64,000 bases of DNA from NCBI RefSeq assembly GCF_003590095.1, contig NC_039481.1, positions 248,001 to 312,000 of the forward strand, read 5' to 3'. The notes beneath the pieces were generated by a model, which was given only the letters and a program-made list of their open reading frames with translations, searched no databases and had not been told where the DNA came from. Positions 24,901 through 38,243 of the stretch are shown in pieces. A program made the position numbers and the translations under genes. How positions within the stretch are numbered: the first letter of the stretch is position 1; the number at the start of each line of letters is the position of its first letter. This stretch comes from Trichoplusia ni. Taxonomy: Eukaryota > Arthropoda > Insecta > Lepidoptera > Noctuidae.

Positions 24901-27900
24901 CCGCCGTCATCCACACCGCGCCGCCGCCCGCCGCTACTGGACACCACTCAGTGGTCTATCATCTTAGCTCATTATGTCTCTCTTTGATCAGATACGTGGG
25001 CTGATCTTAACTTCGCTATTTTCGAAACTAAATATTTCATTTCAGTTCCTCTGAAATGAAATTGCTGGGCTTCTCGCCCATACCTCCTCTCGTGTAAAAG
25101 CGTCGCTAGAATAGTTTGGTGACATAAGCGCTATCTTATCGGCGCAGCCGGGCGCGCGGCGCTTTCAATCTGGAGCGCGTAGAGTTGGCGTAGAGTTGGC
25201 TTGGCTGACGTGACGCCAACTTGCTCTGATAACTGATAAGCTTAGGTTTTACGACACTCTGCAAAGCGGCGATAACTTAAGTAAGCTGGCGTGTGAGTGG
25301 ATTGCACTCGGATACATGTTTTCAGTGCGACTGAACTCGGTGCACGCGGGCATTCAAACTGTTTGAGGTCGAGAAAATAGGAAATACTGAATAGATCGAG
25401 TGATTTTAACTGATTGAAGTTGATGTTTTCTGGGTCATTATACTTAATACGTTGCGGGTTTTACGCTATTGACGAGACTCTTGTAAACTTTATCACAATG
25501 GTCGCGTTCATTTCTAATAAAAAATTTTGCTTGTTTTGTATCGCAGTGAACAAAACATTACGGGTTGTCAGGTGTCCACAGTGTTACCGAGTGCAATGTA
25601 TTAATTTACATAATAAATCACGCGAGCGCTGCTACCAACACAAACTAGTTGATGACTCTTTCATTAATTACTTTAAATAATGTAAAACATGACATAGTGT
25701 TTTACATTTTAGCTGAGACTCATTTAGTGAAACCAGCGCGCAGCGGGACGTGACAACAGATATTGAAATTACATAAAACGAAACGCTGTTACCAATGTTT
25801 ATTGACTTCATACTTCAATCCTAACTACATTATCTAGTAACGGAATTGTGCCGCAAAAAGTGCCGAGCTGTGGAGCTGCAGCAACTGAGTTTTTGTCTAG
25901 TTATTGCTAGGCGTAGTTATCTTGATCTTACAAAAACGCTATGCAGTCGTATATAGTGCGTGAGTACAGCGTTAATAGTATTTGTTCTAGGAATACAATA
26001 TGTGAGACATACGTGTTTCTATGATATGGTGTTGATGTTTTTATTATTCAAATATTGTAGAGCTATGCAACTGTTACTTGTAATTACTACTCGTCCTTCC
26101 ACGGGTATGGGGTAAGAAGTACTCTAGTTTTGTTGTGAACCATTGGTTTTTGATGACAATTGATGAATGAGGAATATTGCCGTCACAAAGTATTGGAGAA
26201 CCTAGAAAATATTGATCTTATACAAATTTAGTTGTTCAATACTAGGTTAGGAATACACAATAATAAACACGATGTTTAAAATAAAAGTACAATGAAAATA
26301 TTGACACTATAACGAACAATATGAAATATTTCTTGTTTTAAAAATACAATTTGAATTTCAAAGTGTTGCAAGAAAATCGACTTCAAAATAGAAAAGATAA
26401 AGCGTTGCGTATGATTTGCTAATCAGCATGTTATGACATATGTAGCCATGCATATGCGAGGGATCTGTCAGCATGGAGAGTTAGCGCGTATTTACCTGGC
26501 CCGCGATAGATCTGGCCTATTTATCACTATAGCTTGTTCCCGAGACGCCCAGCTGCTAGGCATCGCGTATTTTTATTATTCTGTTCAATATCGAACGGAG
26601 CCGGAGTTATTTAAAAGTGGATCACAAATTATAAGAGAAAACGTATTGGTGTAGGTTCGACGCGGGTAGAGCTTGTTAACCAAGACTGGTCAGTACAGTT
26701 GGGACCTCTTTTATTATATCTATTCTTGAGACAAACCCTTTATCCTTGAGAGGCCTTTTTGTTCAGATAGAGAGACTAAATTCATAGGTTTTGGTAAAAT
26801 ATTTCCTTAACTAATAATAAAAAAATAGTCCATGACTTCGTGGTTAGTTTTATGTATGACTCATGCCACCACACCCACAGGGTATACATACCCTTTCTAA
26901 GAAATGCCACCCCAATTACGATTTTAAATCGAGCGACAAATCACGCAACCAAGGCGATTTTAAGATATAGCTTGCAAAGATTGGTGTATAGTAAATATTG
27001 GCTGTGGCAATTGCGATTTAAAAACGCAATTGTGGTCTCTGCTATATTGGTATCGTAAGCGTTGGTAACTGGGGGAAGTAGCTGTTCGGCCAACTAATGA
27101 CAGTTCGAGAGATGTGCACGCTTCAGTGGTCAGGGCGCGGCGGTCACTCCGCGGCGCTGGACCGTGACCGAGCCACTGTTAGCACTGCCACGGAGTACTA
27201 CGCTCATGGAGAGGCTGCAGGCTTCTGACACAAACAAATAAGTAGGTACAAAAACCACAAAGATATTGCGGAATCCATCAATGTCGATTGGTCCAATTCA
27301 TTTACGAAAAATCATTGCTAAATTTTTGTTGTGTGTCTATATTTTTGTCATTATTCCGTATGCTCTAATTTATCTATGTCCAGTCCCAATAAACCGAATC
27401 CACTTAATGCAAAAATGTCATTCATTAAACAGGCAAGGTAATACAACTAATAACTTAATAATATTAGCTTCAAGACACTAGTCTGTCTGGCTATAAGTGT
27501 GCCAATGAATCATACGCGAGCAGCTCCTGCGAACCGTGACTTTTATTAAAAGCAGTGGACATTATCGATCGAGTTACGTCATAAGAGTAAGCTTGCAACC
27601 AACATTGTCCTGAGTCCATACACGGAAGCAGCGAGGATGACTCCCGACTGCCGAGCGATACAGTTCCGTGAACCATGACTTCTTTTATAATTTGAGTACG
27701 ATACGAATTGGTTTGTTCCTGGCTTTACATGCATGTAGGTAATAGTTTGAAGGGTAGGGACGAAGATTTGTAGGGAGGTTTTGTAACAAAACTTAACAAA
27801 TTGTTGTATGGTCTTCCCTCAATTTGAGATGAATACAAATGGGTTTTATAGAATCCTATAAAATATTTTTTGTCTAATGTGAAATAACACAAATTAATCG

Positions 27901-30900
27901 TCCATGTTTTAATTCACAATACAAAAATACGAGATTTTTATAAGATTACTTTCTTAAAATATGCAGTAAGTGAGTAAAGTAATTTTAAGTTAAGTATAAG
28001 ATCAAGTTTAGGGTACGTTGACCTTCAGACGAGTGTCAATGAACCCGGCCACCCCTCACGAAGGGTTCCAAGTTGGGGCAGGTGGGGTCCCCAGCTACAC
28101 GAGAAACTAGGTCACTGGGGTGTCTGGCAGAAACTGGCGGATGATGTACGAGTGAAATATATTACAAATAAAGTATTGAGCTGCAGTACAGACTACAGAG
28201 GTACCTACTCAACAATTATTAACTAAATCAGAGTATGAAAACGTAAATAAATAATTCAAAGACTGTTAAATAGTCTGATGTAATCCAAAGCTTAGTCATT
28301 ACCAAAGTAGGTGCTGCATTACCTAGATAATGAAATCTGCATATTCAACGATTATAGTGGGAACACAACAGGTGCAGTCTTCAATAGCATTCAGTCCAGT
28401 ACAAAAGACATGTTAGTGTAGCCGACAGCCATACATTTTTATACAAAACCCCTTTTGCATTACCTCAGCGTCGCTTCCCCGTTGAATAGCCGCGTCCGGC
28501 CAGCTGCCGCGGCCGGGGACATAATGCCTCATTCAAACTCCATCATACTACACACTGTAGGTATCTACACACAAGTACTCTGCACATAAGTGTACCCCGT
28601 AGGTATACCAAACAGATAGTGCCGGCGTCCTTTGGCAAATAAAGGACTACGAGAAACTTGGTCTTAGCATACTTCAGATAGGCAAAATCAGTTTACATTT
28701 TCAACTGATCATGAAGTCATAAGTCATATCTACGTTCTACACTATTAGTAGATATTGAAGTCAACAAAGACCCCGGAGATGTGTCTGAAAATAAATTAAA
28801 GTGACACTGATACATTACATAATATTTTAATAGAGGAGTACGACATCTCGCTCTGTGCTTCCAATTATCAAGTTAAGGCGACAATCCCGTTTGTTAGCAG
28901 TTCAATTCATTGAACAATTTAAATAAACATTAACGGCTTGTGTTCAGCTTTTGGTGGCACTGTGCTTATGAGTGAAGCACGATTTCACACTTTTGGTTTT
29001 TAAATAACATTGAAATAAGTAGGAAATACAAAATTCCCAATAAATATCTACTTGAGTGACCGTCAGAATAGCAATAAAATATTTTATTTCGGTTTCATGT
29101 CACTTGCCATGAAAATTACAGATTTAACTTAAAGCGCTACCTTAATTTTACTTCTACTGACTTTTTCAGTAATCTTGCAGTTCTGTTATATAAAACCATG
29201 AAGAAAGTAATTCGATGCGATATAATGAATGTAAATGTGGTAATAAATCGTTGTGCATATGTAACCGGAGCGCGCACGCGGAACCGGGCGCGGCGCGAAA
29301 CAAATGCAATGAATTATGCAGTGGATGCGCCCGCGCAGACCGCCGCCTGCAAGCCCGAGGATAGTGAAAGAACCAGGTGATAGGATTCGGGGAAGAAATG
29401 CACTCAGGCAACACACAAGAAATTATAACATAAAAAGTTACTTTAAATGTCATAAACGAGTTTGTATATTCTTTAATAATTGTAGAGTTCTGGGAAAGTC
29501 AGCGTTTTTCTTTACGAAGGATGCAAAAATTGCATGAAACAATTTCAGGTCTGGGTTAGTCGCCTCGAGGAAAGCCAGTTGCCACCAAGCTGGTCTAAGT
29601 TGGTACCCATTCAGATGTACTGCTTCGGCGGTAACCAACAGAAGTAACGTTGAACTGACTAAGTAAAATAAAAATAAATAAACTAATTTACTTTTTCATT
29701 CACTGAACAATAACAAAAAGGTAGAAATAGCTAGTGTCAGGTGTTTGAGTCAAAATTAAGAAGTGGGAGTGAGACATTACGGTAAATGTGTTGGAGCTGA
29801 TTAGGTGAGCCTCGCGCTGGAGGTCACAGCTATCAGCTGCTGCGACAGTCATTGCATTATCTGATGACTTGAGACTCCAACGAGGAAATCCTCTTTACTG
29901 GAATGAGCCGGATTACGTGTAATTGCTGTTTATCGCGTTTTCTCGCTTATTCCACTTCATTGCATTTTATCAGATCAAGCCGGATTGGTTGTTCAAAAGT
30001 TGAGTCGTAGCGATCTTTGTTGAACTAAGGTCGATCGTAACCTTTTGTCAGACCCCCTAATTCACAAGTAAACCCGTTTACTAAAGTACTCTCTACTATA
30101 TAAACAGTGGGACTGACGTTAGGTTGTCCAGTAATGTTAAGTTTATGAAAACAAAATACATATTAACTACGGTATATCTTCTGTTAACTATTCGTTATTT
30201 TCCTTGATCTACATACCACTGAAACAATCACGTTACTGATTCAATAGATGCTATTTTTTTTAAGATTTTAACTTTAGTTGCATATGAATTAATATTACAT
30301 ATTATGTGGTAAATCTGACATTTTCATAGCGTCGCCGTTTTAGTGACATGAAACGAATAAAAGTGATTGTTAGAGGAATTGATTTGCACATGACACATGT
30401 CTTTGGAATTATAACGATCTTTTATATATTGAATGCAATATAAATGGCAGTCGCATTTGAGCAGGGGAAATAGCTCCGTGGAAAGAATAACTTAAAATTA
30501 TCAAACTCTTCCTCTCACGAAGTTTTTGTTCATATTTTTGCCTCCTTATTAGCCAAAAGATGTTTTGTATTAACTATTCTGTGTACCTAGATATCGACAG
30601 ACGTGACGTTGTCTCATTAGCACACAATAGACAAGAACTCCAGCGTCTGGGCGCGCGGCATGAGGCGGTGACTGCTGCGGCAGTGCTCGAGCACTAACAG
30701 ATTGACAACTTTCTCACGAATCTGTCTTGCTGCGAATTGTCATTACCTAATTGTTAAGCAAGTCTCTAAGTTACAACCCTAGATACCATTGTCGTTATTC
30801 TAGCTATTTTAAAAAAGGTTACTCTCTCATAGTAGTTCCCATTTGCCAAAAGGTGTTATGACTTTACTATGCGACATTGTTAAACGCAAGATATGTATAA

Positions 30901-33143
30901 ATTTATAAATCAAGATGTTGTAACACTAAAGTACTTAGTAGTGACACTATTTGACCTGCCTTGATTTGAATTTATACAATTTCCCAATGACGCAGAACTG
31001 ACATTAGTATACGGTTGTGGTATAATGAATCAACGCGCACGTATAAAACATGAAAGTGACTAAGTTTCTATAGAAATTCTTTAGCTTCGACAGTTCAACG
31101 CCTTTGCTTATTAAAAGTTTTATGGTACTTCTAAAGTAAATGCTTAGCTTTATTAATTAATATATAATTTTAGCTCTAGAATTCTGTCTCGTTCTTATTA
31201 TGATTCGCAAATTGTTTTATAGGTAATTGACTTTCTTACACAATTTCTTTTTACGTTTTTCTCATATTTTTTACGGTGTGTGCAAGCGACGAACCACTTA
31301 TCGTCACAGAAAGAAAATAATTTCAGTAGTAGGTACTTAGCTATCGTGCCGAACCTCTCAGTTTCAGATGACGTCATGAATGACTCTCCTGAAAATTCTA
31401 AAGGCTGTATAGTGTATCGTCGTTGATAGATATTACCGCCACCCTCGTGCAATTATGACGTGTGCGTGTGGCAGTATGACGTAAGTACCTACTAAAGTTC
31501 TACCCCGGCGCCAGGGGTTGCGTAAGTACTTAACAATGATGCGATTAACCAAAATGTACGCGTCATATCAAAAAATATAAATTATTTAGCATAAAATGGA
31601 CAAGCTGTTCTAGCGAATTCCGTTTAGTCGGGTTGATTTGTGACTACAACCATTCCGAACGCCACGCAAACCTATTCAAAAGGTATTTTATTTATCTACC
31701 TAAAAGGTGTCTCTATATTTCTATATTAAAATCCAGTTTTTCTGGAAGATCTCACTACTAGCGATAAGACCGAAACTTCTGTACACTTATGTAGAACTAA
31801 GTATATCTATGGTTTACAATAGACAATATCCTAATTCCTATTCCATTCTATACATTTAATAAAAGGGTCAACATGCGTCATGCGAATTGCTTGATATACG
31901 GGTAACGTCTCACAACAGTTCATCGACAGCAATGCTAATGTTAATTAGAACTCACAATTAAAGATAACAGTACAGTCGAAATTAAACGATAACTTGTGAC
32001 AACCTTAATTTATGTCACTGAAATGTAAATAGACTCGGTATTATCATAGAATATACAATAGTGTATTATCGTAAGCCAGTTAGTTAGGTTAGCACTGAGT
32101 GGAAAGGTCCAATTTTCTTTAATAAGGATTATAAGTTTTCAAATGTTTCTCCGCCCTTGTAAGAAAATGTTTACAGCCTTACGTCACGACCAATCATACT
32201 TAAGAAGTTGGTCTGGTATTTCGTGTTCAGATATGCTAAGGTCACGTCAAGGCTGCGGACAAGTAATGGGTCTAACTACTAGCGTGTTGATAATCTAAAC
32301 GGTCATCGTGGCTTTACTGACGATCATAGATTGACCTGAAATTGTGGATTAAGTAGCTAGTTCTCAAGAATTAGACGTTAAGATGTTCTTAAGTAATTCT
32401 TCATAATTCGGTGATGTTCTATGTAACCAACTCTAATTTTCCATTATTTTAGTGCAATTGTTGTCTGTTTTTCATTACATAACTTAAAGTGCACTCCACC
32501 AGGGCCAGAAGGGCCAATAGATTCCTATCTGGAACGACAGATCTAGGTACCTGAATGTAGACAGCATTTAATTTGGTTACTTTTTTCAATCATTATTGTA
32601 ATTAGCCTTAATTTGAATAAATACAATCGATATGAATGTGAACGCCACCATGCGAGCTAACGATAGTGGAGTTAATTTAAATTAAATGTCAAATAACTGA
32701 ACGACAGCATTCATTTATTTTAAAGTAGAATATGATATTGTTGACAAAATTGACAACAGACTACAGAAGAATGCACTTTCATAATTGCTAGAAATGTAAT
32801 TAATAGCATAGATTTTAGAATTTTAAGTACCAAATCCCATTTCAATTGACGTGACGTAACAAAGTGTTATTAAACAGTGAACCTAGTGATTATTTAGCTA
32901 CAATGGTCAGCTCTAGCCTACAAAGTAATCGTGTAGAGAATTGTTCCAATTAGTGGCCGTTAGAGCCAGAACCGCGGCGCTCTGAATTAACGACGACACG
33001 CGACCAATGGCGGTGATCCGGCCCTTTTGCTGCAGGAAACATGCCACTTAGGGTTTAACTTGGACTAAGTATGTTTACCTATTCACACCGAATCATGCTA
33101 CCTTTAAAATGTTCAGACCGTGTGCTGTGCGCACTGCTATTGC

Positions 33144-33300
33144 CCAGTAGAACGGCAATCCGACACGACCGGAGAGAGATCAGATCAAGTTTTTGAGTGC
33201 ATTCCCACAAACAGTTTGATATTTATTTGAAGACTGAACACCTCTTGATGGGAAGTCTTGCGGTCTGACCACTAAGCTATCACACCTTCCATTGCAACCT
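33144..33300 (-). repeat. Degenerate SINE-type repeat fragment
   Basis: The stretch starting GAACGGCAATCCGACACGAC and continuing GGAGAGAGATCA matches a repeat I recall as common in Lepidoptera. At 33255-33292 the reverse strand carries an A-box-like TAGCTTAGTGGTCAGACC, as in tRNA-derived SINEs. The B-box part is missing or decayed. Confidence 0.45.
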
Positions 33301-33857
33301 AATGTTGTTCTTACTAAAAGTTCCCCAATACCGCTATTTATAAATTTTATAATTGCCGATTAATGAATGGAAATGGGATGAAAAGTACACTATTCCTATT
33401 TGTCCTAAGTATTTTGTGAACAGCAGGCAAATGCATTTTTTACGAATAGCGTGAAATTTAATGCCTTTTCCATTCCATCATCGGCAATTATAATTGAATT
33501 GGAGAAACGGGAAACGGAATTAGGGCCCTGGAACCGGGCACGATAAATTAATCAGAAAATTTGCAATAGGTAACCTGACAGCTGATGAAAGTATGTACTT
33601 GCACTACAAACTTTCATCAACTGTTACATGATCAGCCAGAGATATATATATTTTCATGGTTCCGTACTTTAAATAGTCTTGTGTCAAAATATTTTGTTAT
33701 TCTCGTCATGACTGATCGGGAATGCCCTTATCAGTCAAGACTTGAAAATGTACCTGTTGTGCGCACGCCTTTCCCCATTACAATTACACATTTGATTTTT
33801 AATATTATAATTTCGTTACGCGTAAGTATTTTTGGCGGTATTTGTATTTTATTTCAA

Positions 33858-33900
33858 TGCATCTAAGTATGGAATATACTGAATTCCATACTTAAATGCA
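33858..33900. repeat. Near-perfect 18-bp hairpin
   Basis: Arms 33858-33875 and 33883-33900 pair with one mismatch around a 7-nt loop. Function unknown; possibly a MITE end or a structured transcript. Confidence 0.55.
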
Positions 33901-36900
33901 GGTTGATGTTCCAAATCTGAAAACAACATATTTCAACTTTTTTTGGCAAGTCGTTACAAATTATTTTGTATTTTTTAACAACTATCAATTATTTTGCAGT
34001 AACCAGGTTACGCACATATTAAGTATGTATATTGTAATTTATCCCTATTGATCACTGTAATAATTTGTGCTTAGGGTAACAATTTACTTGTTGCATGCAC
34101 GCACGAACCATTAGGTATTTGGTATTAATTTATTTTTCAGGTAAAGAGGTAGGTTACTTACATTGATTGGCCGGCAGCGTAAAATAAAATTCTGATGGCC
34201 TTTGAATCCTAAATATCACCACACAAAACGGACAAGTTCTCACATGCACGACAGATTAAAGAAAAACACTTTATATTTGAATGATGTATGCTTTTACTAA
34301 ATACCAAGACTACAATGTTGGAGTCCCGCGAGTCGCGTCCACGATACTGTCGGGAGGAAATAAGTAAACAAAAGCTCGTCGATGTCGCCGCACGCATGCG
34401 CCGCGGGTCGCGGCCGCCGGCACTCTGCCGCGCGAGGGCGCCCACCGCCGGGCAGGACGAGGAAATGGCGGGAAACGGGGAAAACATACGCAATACGTGT
34501 TCAACAAAATATTTAATTTTCAGATCAAAAGAAATTTTGAATTTCAATCAAATAAATCACATTGATGTTATAGTTTAAACAAAATTAACATTAAAAGCAC
34601 ACATACCTACTTAAGTTATTATAAATGTTAAAACACATATCATACAATAACAATACACATTATTCTTGTTACACTTGACAGCAGACAGTTAAAATTTTGG
34701 ATGTTCCACAGTTATGGTCATAAATATTTGATCAATAAACTTTCAGTCTTAATCAAAAGTATCCTACATCATTACATTTAAAATAAATGAACACAGTACA
34801 ACAATTTAATTACTCTTGTTATTTTACTTCTGTTTTATTTTTAACCAGTATATCTTTTATCTATGATTGTAATTTGTAATTATGGAAACTAATACATCAT
34901 CAGCAACTACTACTACAAAGACAAGTAATACCTAACATTTAACACAAACTTATGAATACAACGTCCAATTCAGCCAGGTCTCATCGGATGTATTAAGGGT
35001 TGTCACATCACCGCATTTCTGCAAGATTGTATACAATATTGCAGGTTAATCAATCTTTAAGGTTGAGATTTTTGTAAACAGTTTTATTGGTTGTGATGTT
35101 GACAGATCGGTGACAAATTGGACGTTCCGTACTACCTTAATCCTATGAGAGTCACGAGGCCGCAGCGGCGCGAAAGTCTTATTAAATAGATTGATGTACT
35201 TCAGTCCTTAATCATCAGTCTATACTTTACTAATATGCCGAGATTGGCATCCAGTCATAGCTGTGTTACTGTGTACAACCGCGGAGTGGTTGTGATCAGG
35301 GGACGTGGCCACCTATTGAAACAATATCACTGCAATGGCGGACGTAGCGCACTACACGCTAATATTAGTTTAAGAGGTGGTGGAGGCCCTCAGACCGGCC
35401 GCCAGCTCTCCAGCATGATAACTTTGTATAAATATATTTTTTGACAAATATTTTAATGAACATAATCTTTATTCTTAGCCTACATTTTCTGTACTTTTTA
35501 AAATAATGAACAAGAATTACGAGACATAAATTACATTGAATATATTAAAATAGCTATTATAAGCTCGTATATTAACTTATGTTCTACAGTTGAAAGCAAA
35601 TGTGACAGTCCTAGTCTTTCCGCAGGATCTAACGTAGTTGGCCTCGACCCTCAGTTAAAGGTAACTTATTATTACAAAGAGCATATCCACAGATAACGAA
35701 ACGGACATTTGATTTTGTCTCCAGGAGGTCATTACGCTGATGTTATTGGCTGTGGAGGACGTGTTTCTTAAAAATCCTACGATTCGTAGCTCTATCCGTT
35801 TACAAGGTTTTGAAATCTTAATTTTCATAATGTAGCTCAAATGGTTATCACACAGCATTTTGTAGTCATACAAAATACTTATACTATCGATGCCATAAAA
35901 AAATGAAAGTTGTGTAGTGTTTCAGTACAACTTGCCAGGAGCACATTACACGACAAGATTCACAGTTGTTACTATGTTGTTACTACACGTATGCATATTG
36001 CTTGACTATGCATTATGCAACATTATAGACATGAAGCTGAAGAGGGCTTCGTAAAAACGACTCTTCCTCATACAAACGTTGATCCCTTACACCAAAAACA
36101 AGCTAAAAAGCTTATTTCTTACCATATCATATCATTTACATGTATCATTGTAACTGTCGTGTACTACACAGTAAGGGATCCATTTCGATCTGTAGATATG
36201 CTCACTACCCTTAGCTAATTACATCTAAATCAGTCTGACTGCACATCATCGAATGGTGAGTTATTGTTTTGCGTAGATGTTAAGGCCGACACGAGTCGCG
36301 CTGGATCACTCTACTTCATGTTTAGTTTAGCTAATATCTTTTGTTTTTACCCCACACGTGAGTTAAGGTTCTCGTACCTCCAAAAGTTACGTTAAGGTAG
36401 GAATATGACTTTGACATTTTTAACCCTCCAAAAACTATATATATGTAGTTTTCAGTATTCTCAGCTAAAAAGACCTACGGTCAAAACGTCGTTACATATT
36501 CAAGGCTAACTCTGTTACAAGGCAAGAACAAAAGATATCGCCTTTAAAACATCATCAAGAATAGAAGATCACACGGGATGGGAGCAGCACTTTATTGACC
36601 TGTGTGTAGCTAGCTGGAACCTTTAGTTCATCGGGCTCTCGGATCATAGCCACCGTAACCATTTAGACAACAACATAAGTCGGTAAAGACAATCAGAGCT
36701 TCGAAACAGCTGTTAACTATTTAATGAGTTGCTGTTGTGCTCTTACGTAACATAACAGGATAGGCACCTGTGAAACCACTAGCTGTTTGTAATTTAGACT
36801 GTTTAATACCGACTTCTGTTCCCGAGTGTACACTGGGATTATGTGATGTTCACGTTTGCTGGCACACAGTATAAGGCGCAGACGACGCGAGCGTCGATGT

Positions 36901-37751
36901 GTCAGCCGCACGCGGCGATAACCCAACCGTAGCAGGAATTATCTAATGTTAATACTAAACTTACTTTACTACAGTTATTATTATAATTGCCATATTTTGC
37001 CATCTGATCGAGTTTATTCGCGAATAACGTGGAGAAAAGTTTTTTTACGCATCATCTATGTATTAACCAACCGATTTCCTCAGGGACAGAAGTCTATTAA
37101 GAGAAATTAAAAATTCAATACGCAAATAGAAAAACATGGCATTAATTATTACACCTATAACATAATCTAAATCTTACTTTATACTTGGGCAAACAAATAG
37201 AATTTTAAAATTGGTAAATATGCTTCTTTAGCTAGATTTACTATAACTATTTGTATTTTATTTTTCTACTGACGAACTGTTTACTTTATTCCTAGGGATA
37301 TTTGAATGCTACCCGTTTTCCTTAACAAGCTGACCACGCTAAGGGCGACTTAACGAAACATCATTTAAGTAAAACCATAATTGTATAGCTTTGGAATATT
37401 ATATAAGTTATAGAGACACAGGTAAAGAGAGCCCTGACGCGCCAGTGGAGGGGTACATTCATGACGACTGAAGAATAATTAAGCGTCGTTAATGAGATGG
37501 ACGTCATATCAGACGGCCCTCACCTCACACTAACAAATTCATTTGTAATACGCGCTCTGCGCAGGTCTCCTAGAGTTCTTATTACATGCGTTGACTTATA
37601 CTACTAACAACGAACCGACAAGTCTTTCTAAACTTTAAATACTACTTTTATGTACCAGATGCTGCCATTTAACGATGTAGCTATGACAGTTACACCTGGG
37701 CGATATATATTAGATAGCGATAGATAGACCCAAATGATTGTTATTTCAGGC

Positions 37752-38090
37752 TTATATGCCTGCACTCCGAGCGCAGGCTGCCCCAATACTTCTTTCGTTT
37801 ATTTCTTTCACTTGTGCCAAGATCGACCAATCTATTAAGGACGAATCCACATTAACTCGGCCGCACCATATCCGCTTCGGGATGCCTTATTGACAGGTTT
37901 TAACGTTGAAGACTATATGGTGTATTGTTTACCAGAATACTTACAACCCTTTTTTGATAATGCTGTTTTACTTCTCAGTTCACTGGATAAAAGCATTTGC
38001 GAATACCTGCAGAACTATGAGTCTAAAAAACCAAAAGCGCGGTGTGAGGCTACAAAAATGAATAAAAAATATTTGTCCGTTTATTTGTAA
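37752..38090 (+). pseudogene. Two overlapping unassigned ORFs next to the Nup133 3' end
   Basis: ORF A starts at ATG 37752 (MPALRAQAAPILLSFISFTC), is signal-peptide-like and stops after 45 codons at 37887-37889. ORF B, in another frame, is open from about 37840 to 38090 and reads FNVEDYMVYCLPEYLQPFF then a Lys-rich end. One frameshift would join them, which suggests a decayed gene or mobile element, or a last exon whose upstream exons I cannot find. No family was recognised and coding status is uncertain. Confidence 0.2.
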
Positions 38091-38107
38091 TGTGAACGGT
38101 AGTAAGT

Positions 38108-38117
38108 TTTATTTATT
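38108..38117 (-). terminator. Overlapping polyadenylation signals of Nup133
   Basis: Two overlapping AATAAA hexamers on the - strand, about 130 nt past the Nup133 stop codon. Position and spacing fit a short 3' UTR. Confidence 0.55.
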
Positions 38118-38243
38118 TAACTCTTACTATACTCTGATCATATAGTGGACTGAGAAGTATTTATAATAGTAACTAATACACAACATAAAATGGATGTTTT
38201 ACAACAGCGCCATAAACTTACTAACTAATATTGATACCGAGCG

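Larger units (their letters stand above)
21945..37733. other. Gene-poor stretch
   Basis: Nearly 16 kb with no exon I can support. ORFs are short, AT-biased and isolated. GC-rich patches at about 24880-24945, 27110-27230, 28470-28530 and 34310-34480 may be promoters or enhancers, or 5' untranslated exons of a flanking gene. SINE fragments and hairpins are listed separately. The region may be regulatory DNA for the cysteine-rich gene or hold non-coding transcripts. Confidence 0.4.

Noticed and set aside
25414..25680. 88-aa + strand ORF with several cysteines
   Set aside because: Cysteine spacing fits no zinc finger I know and no splice or promoter support was seen.
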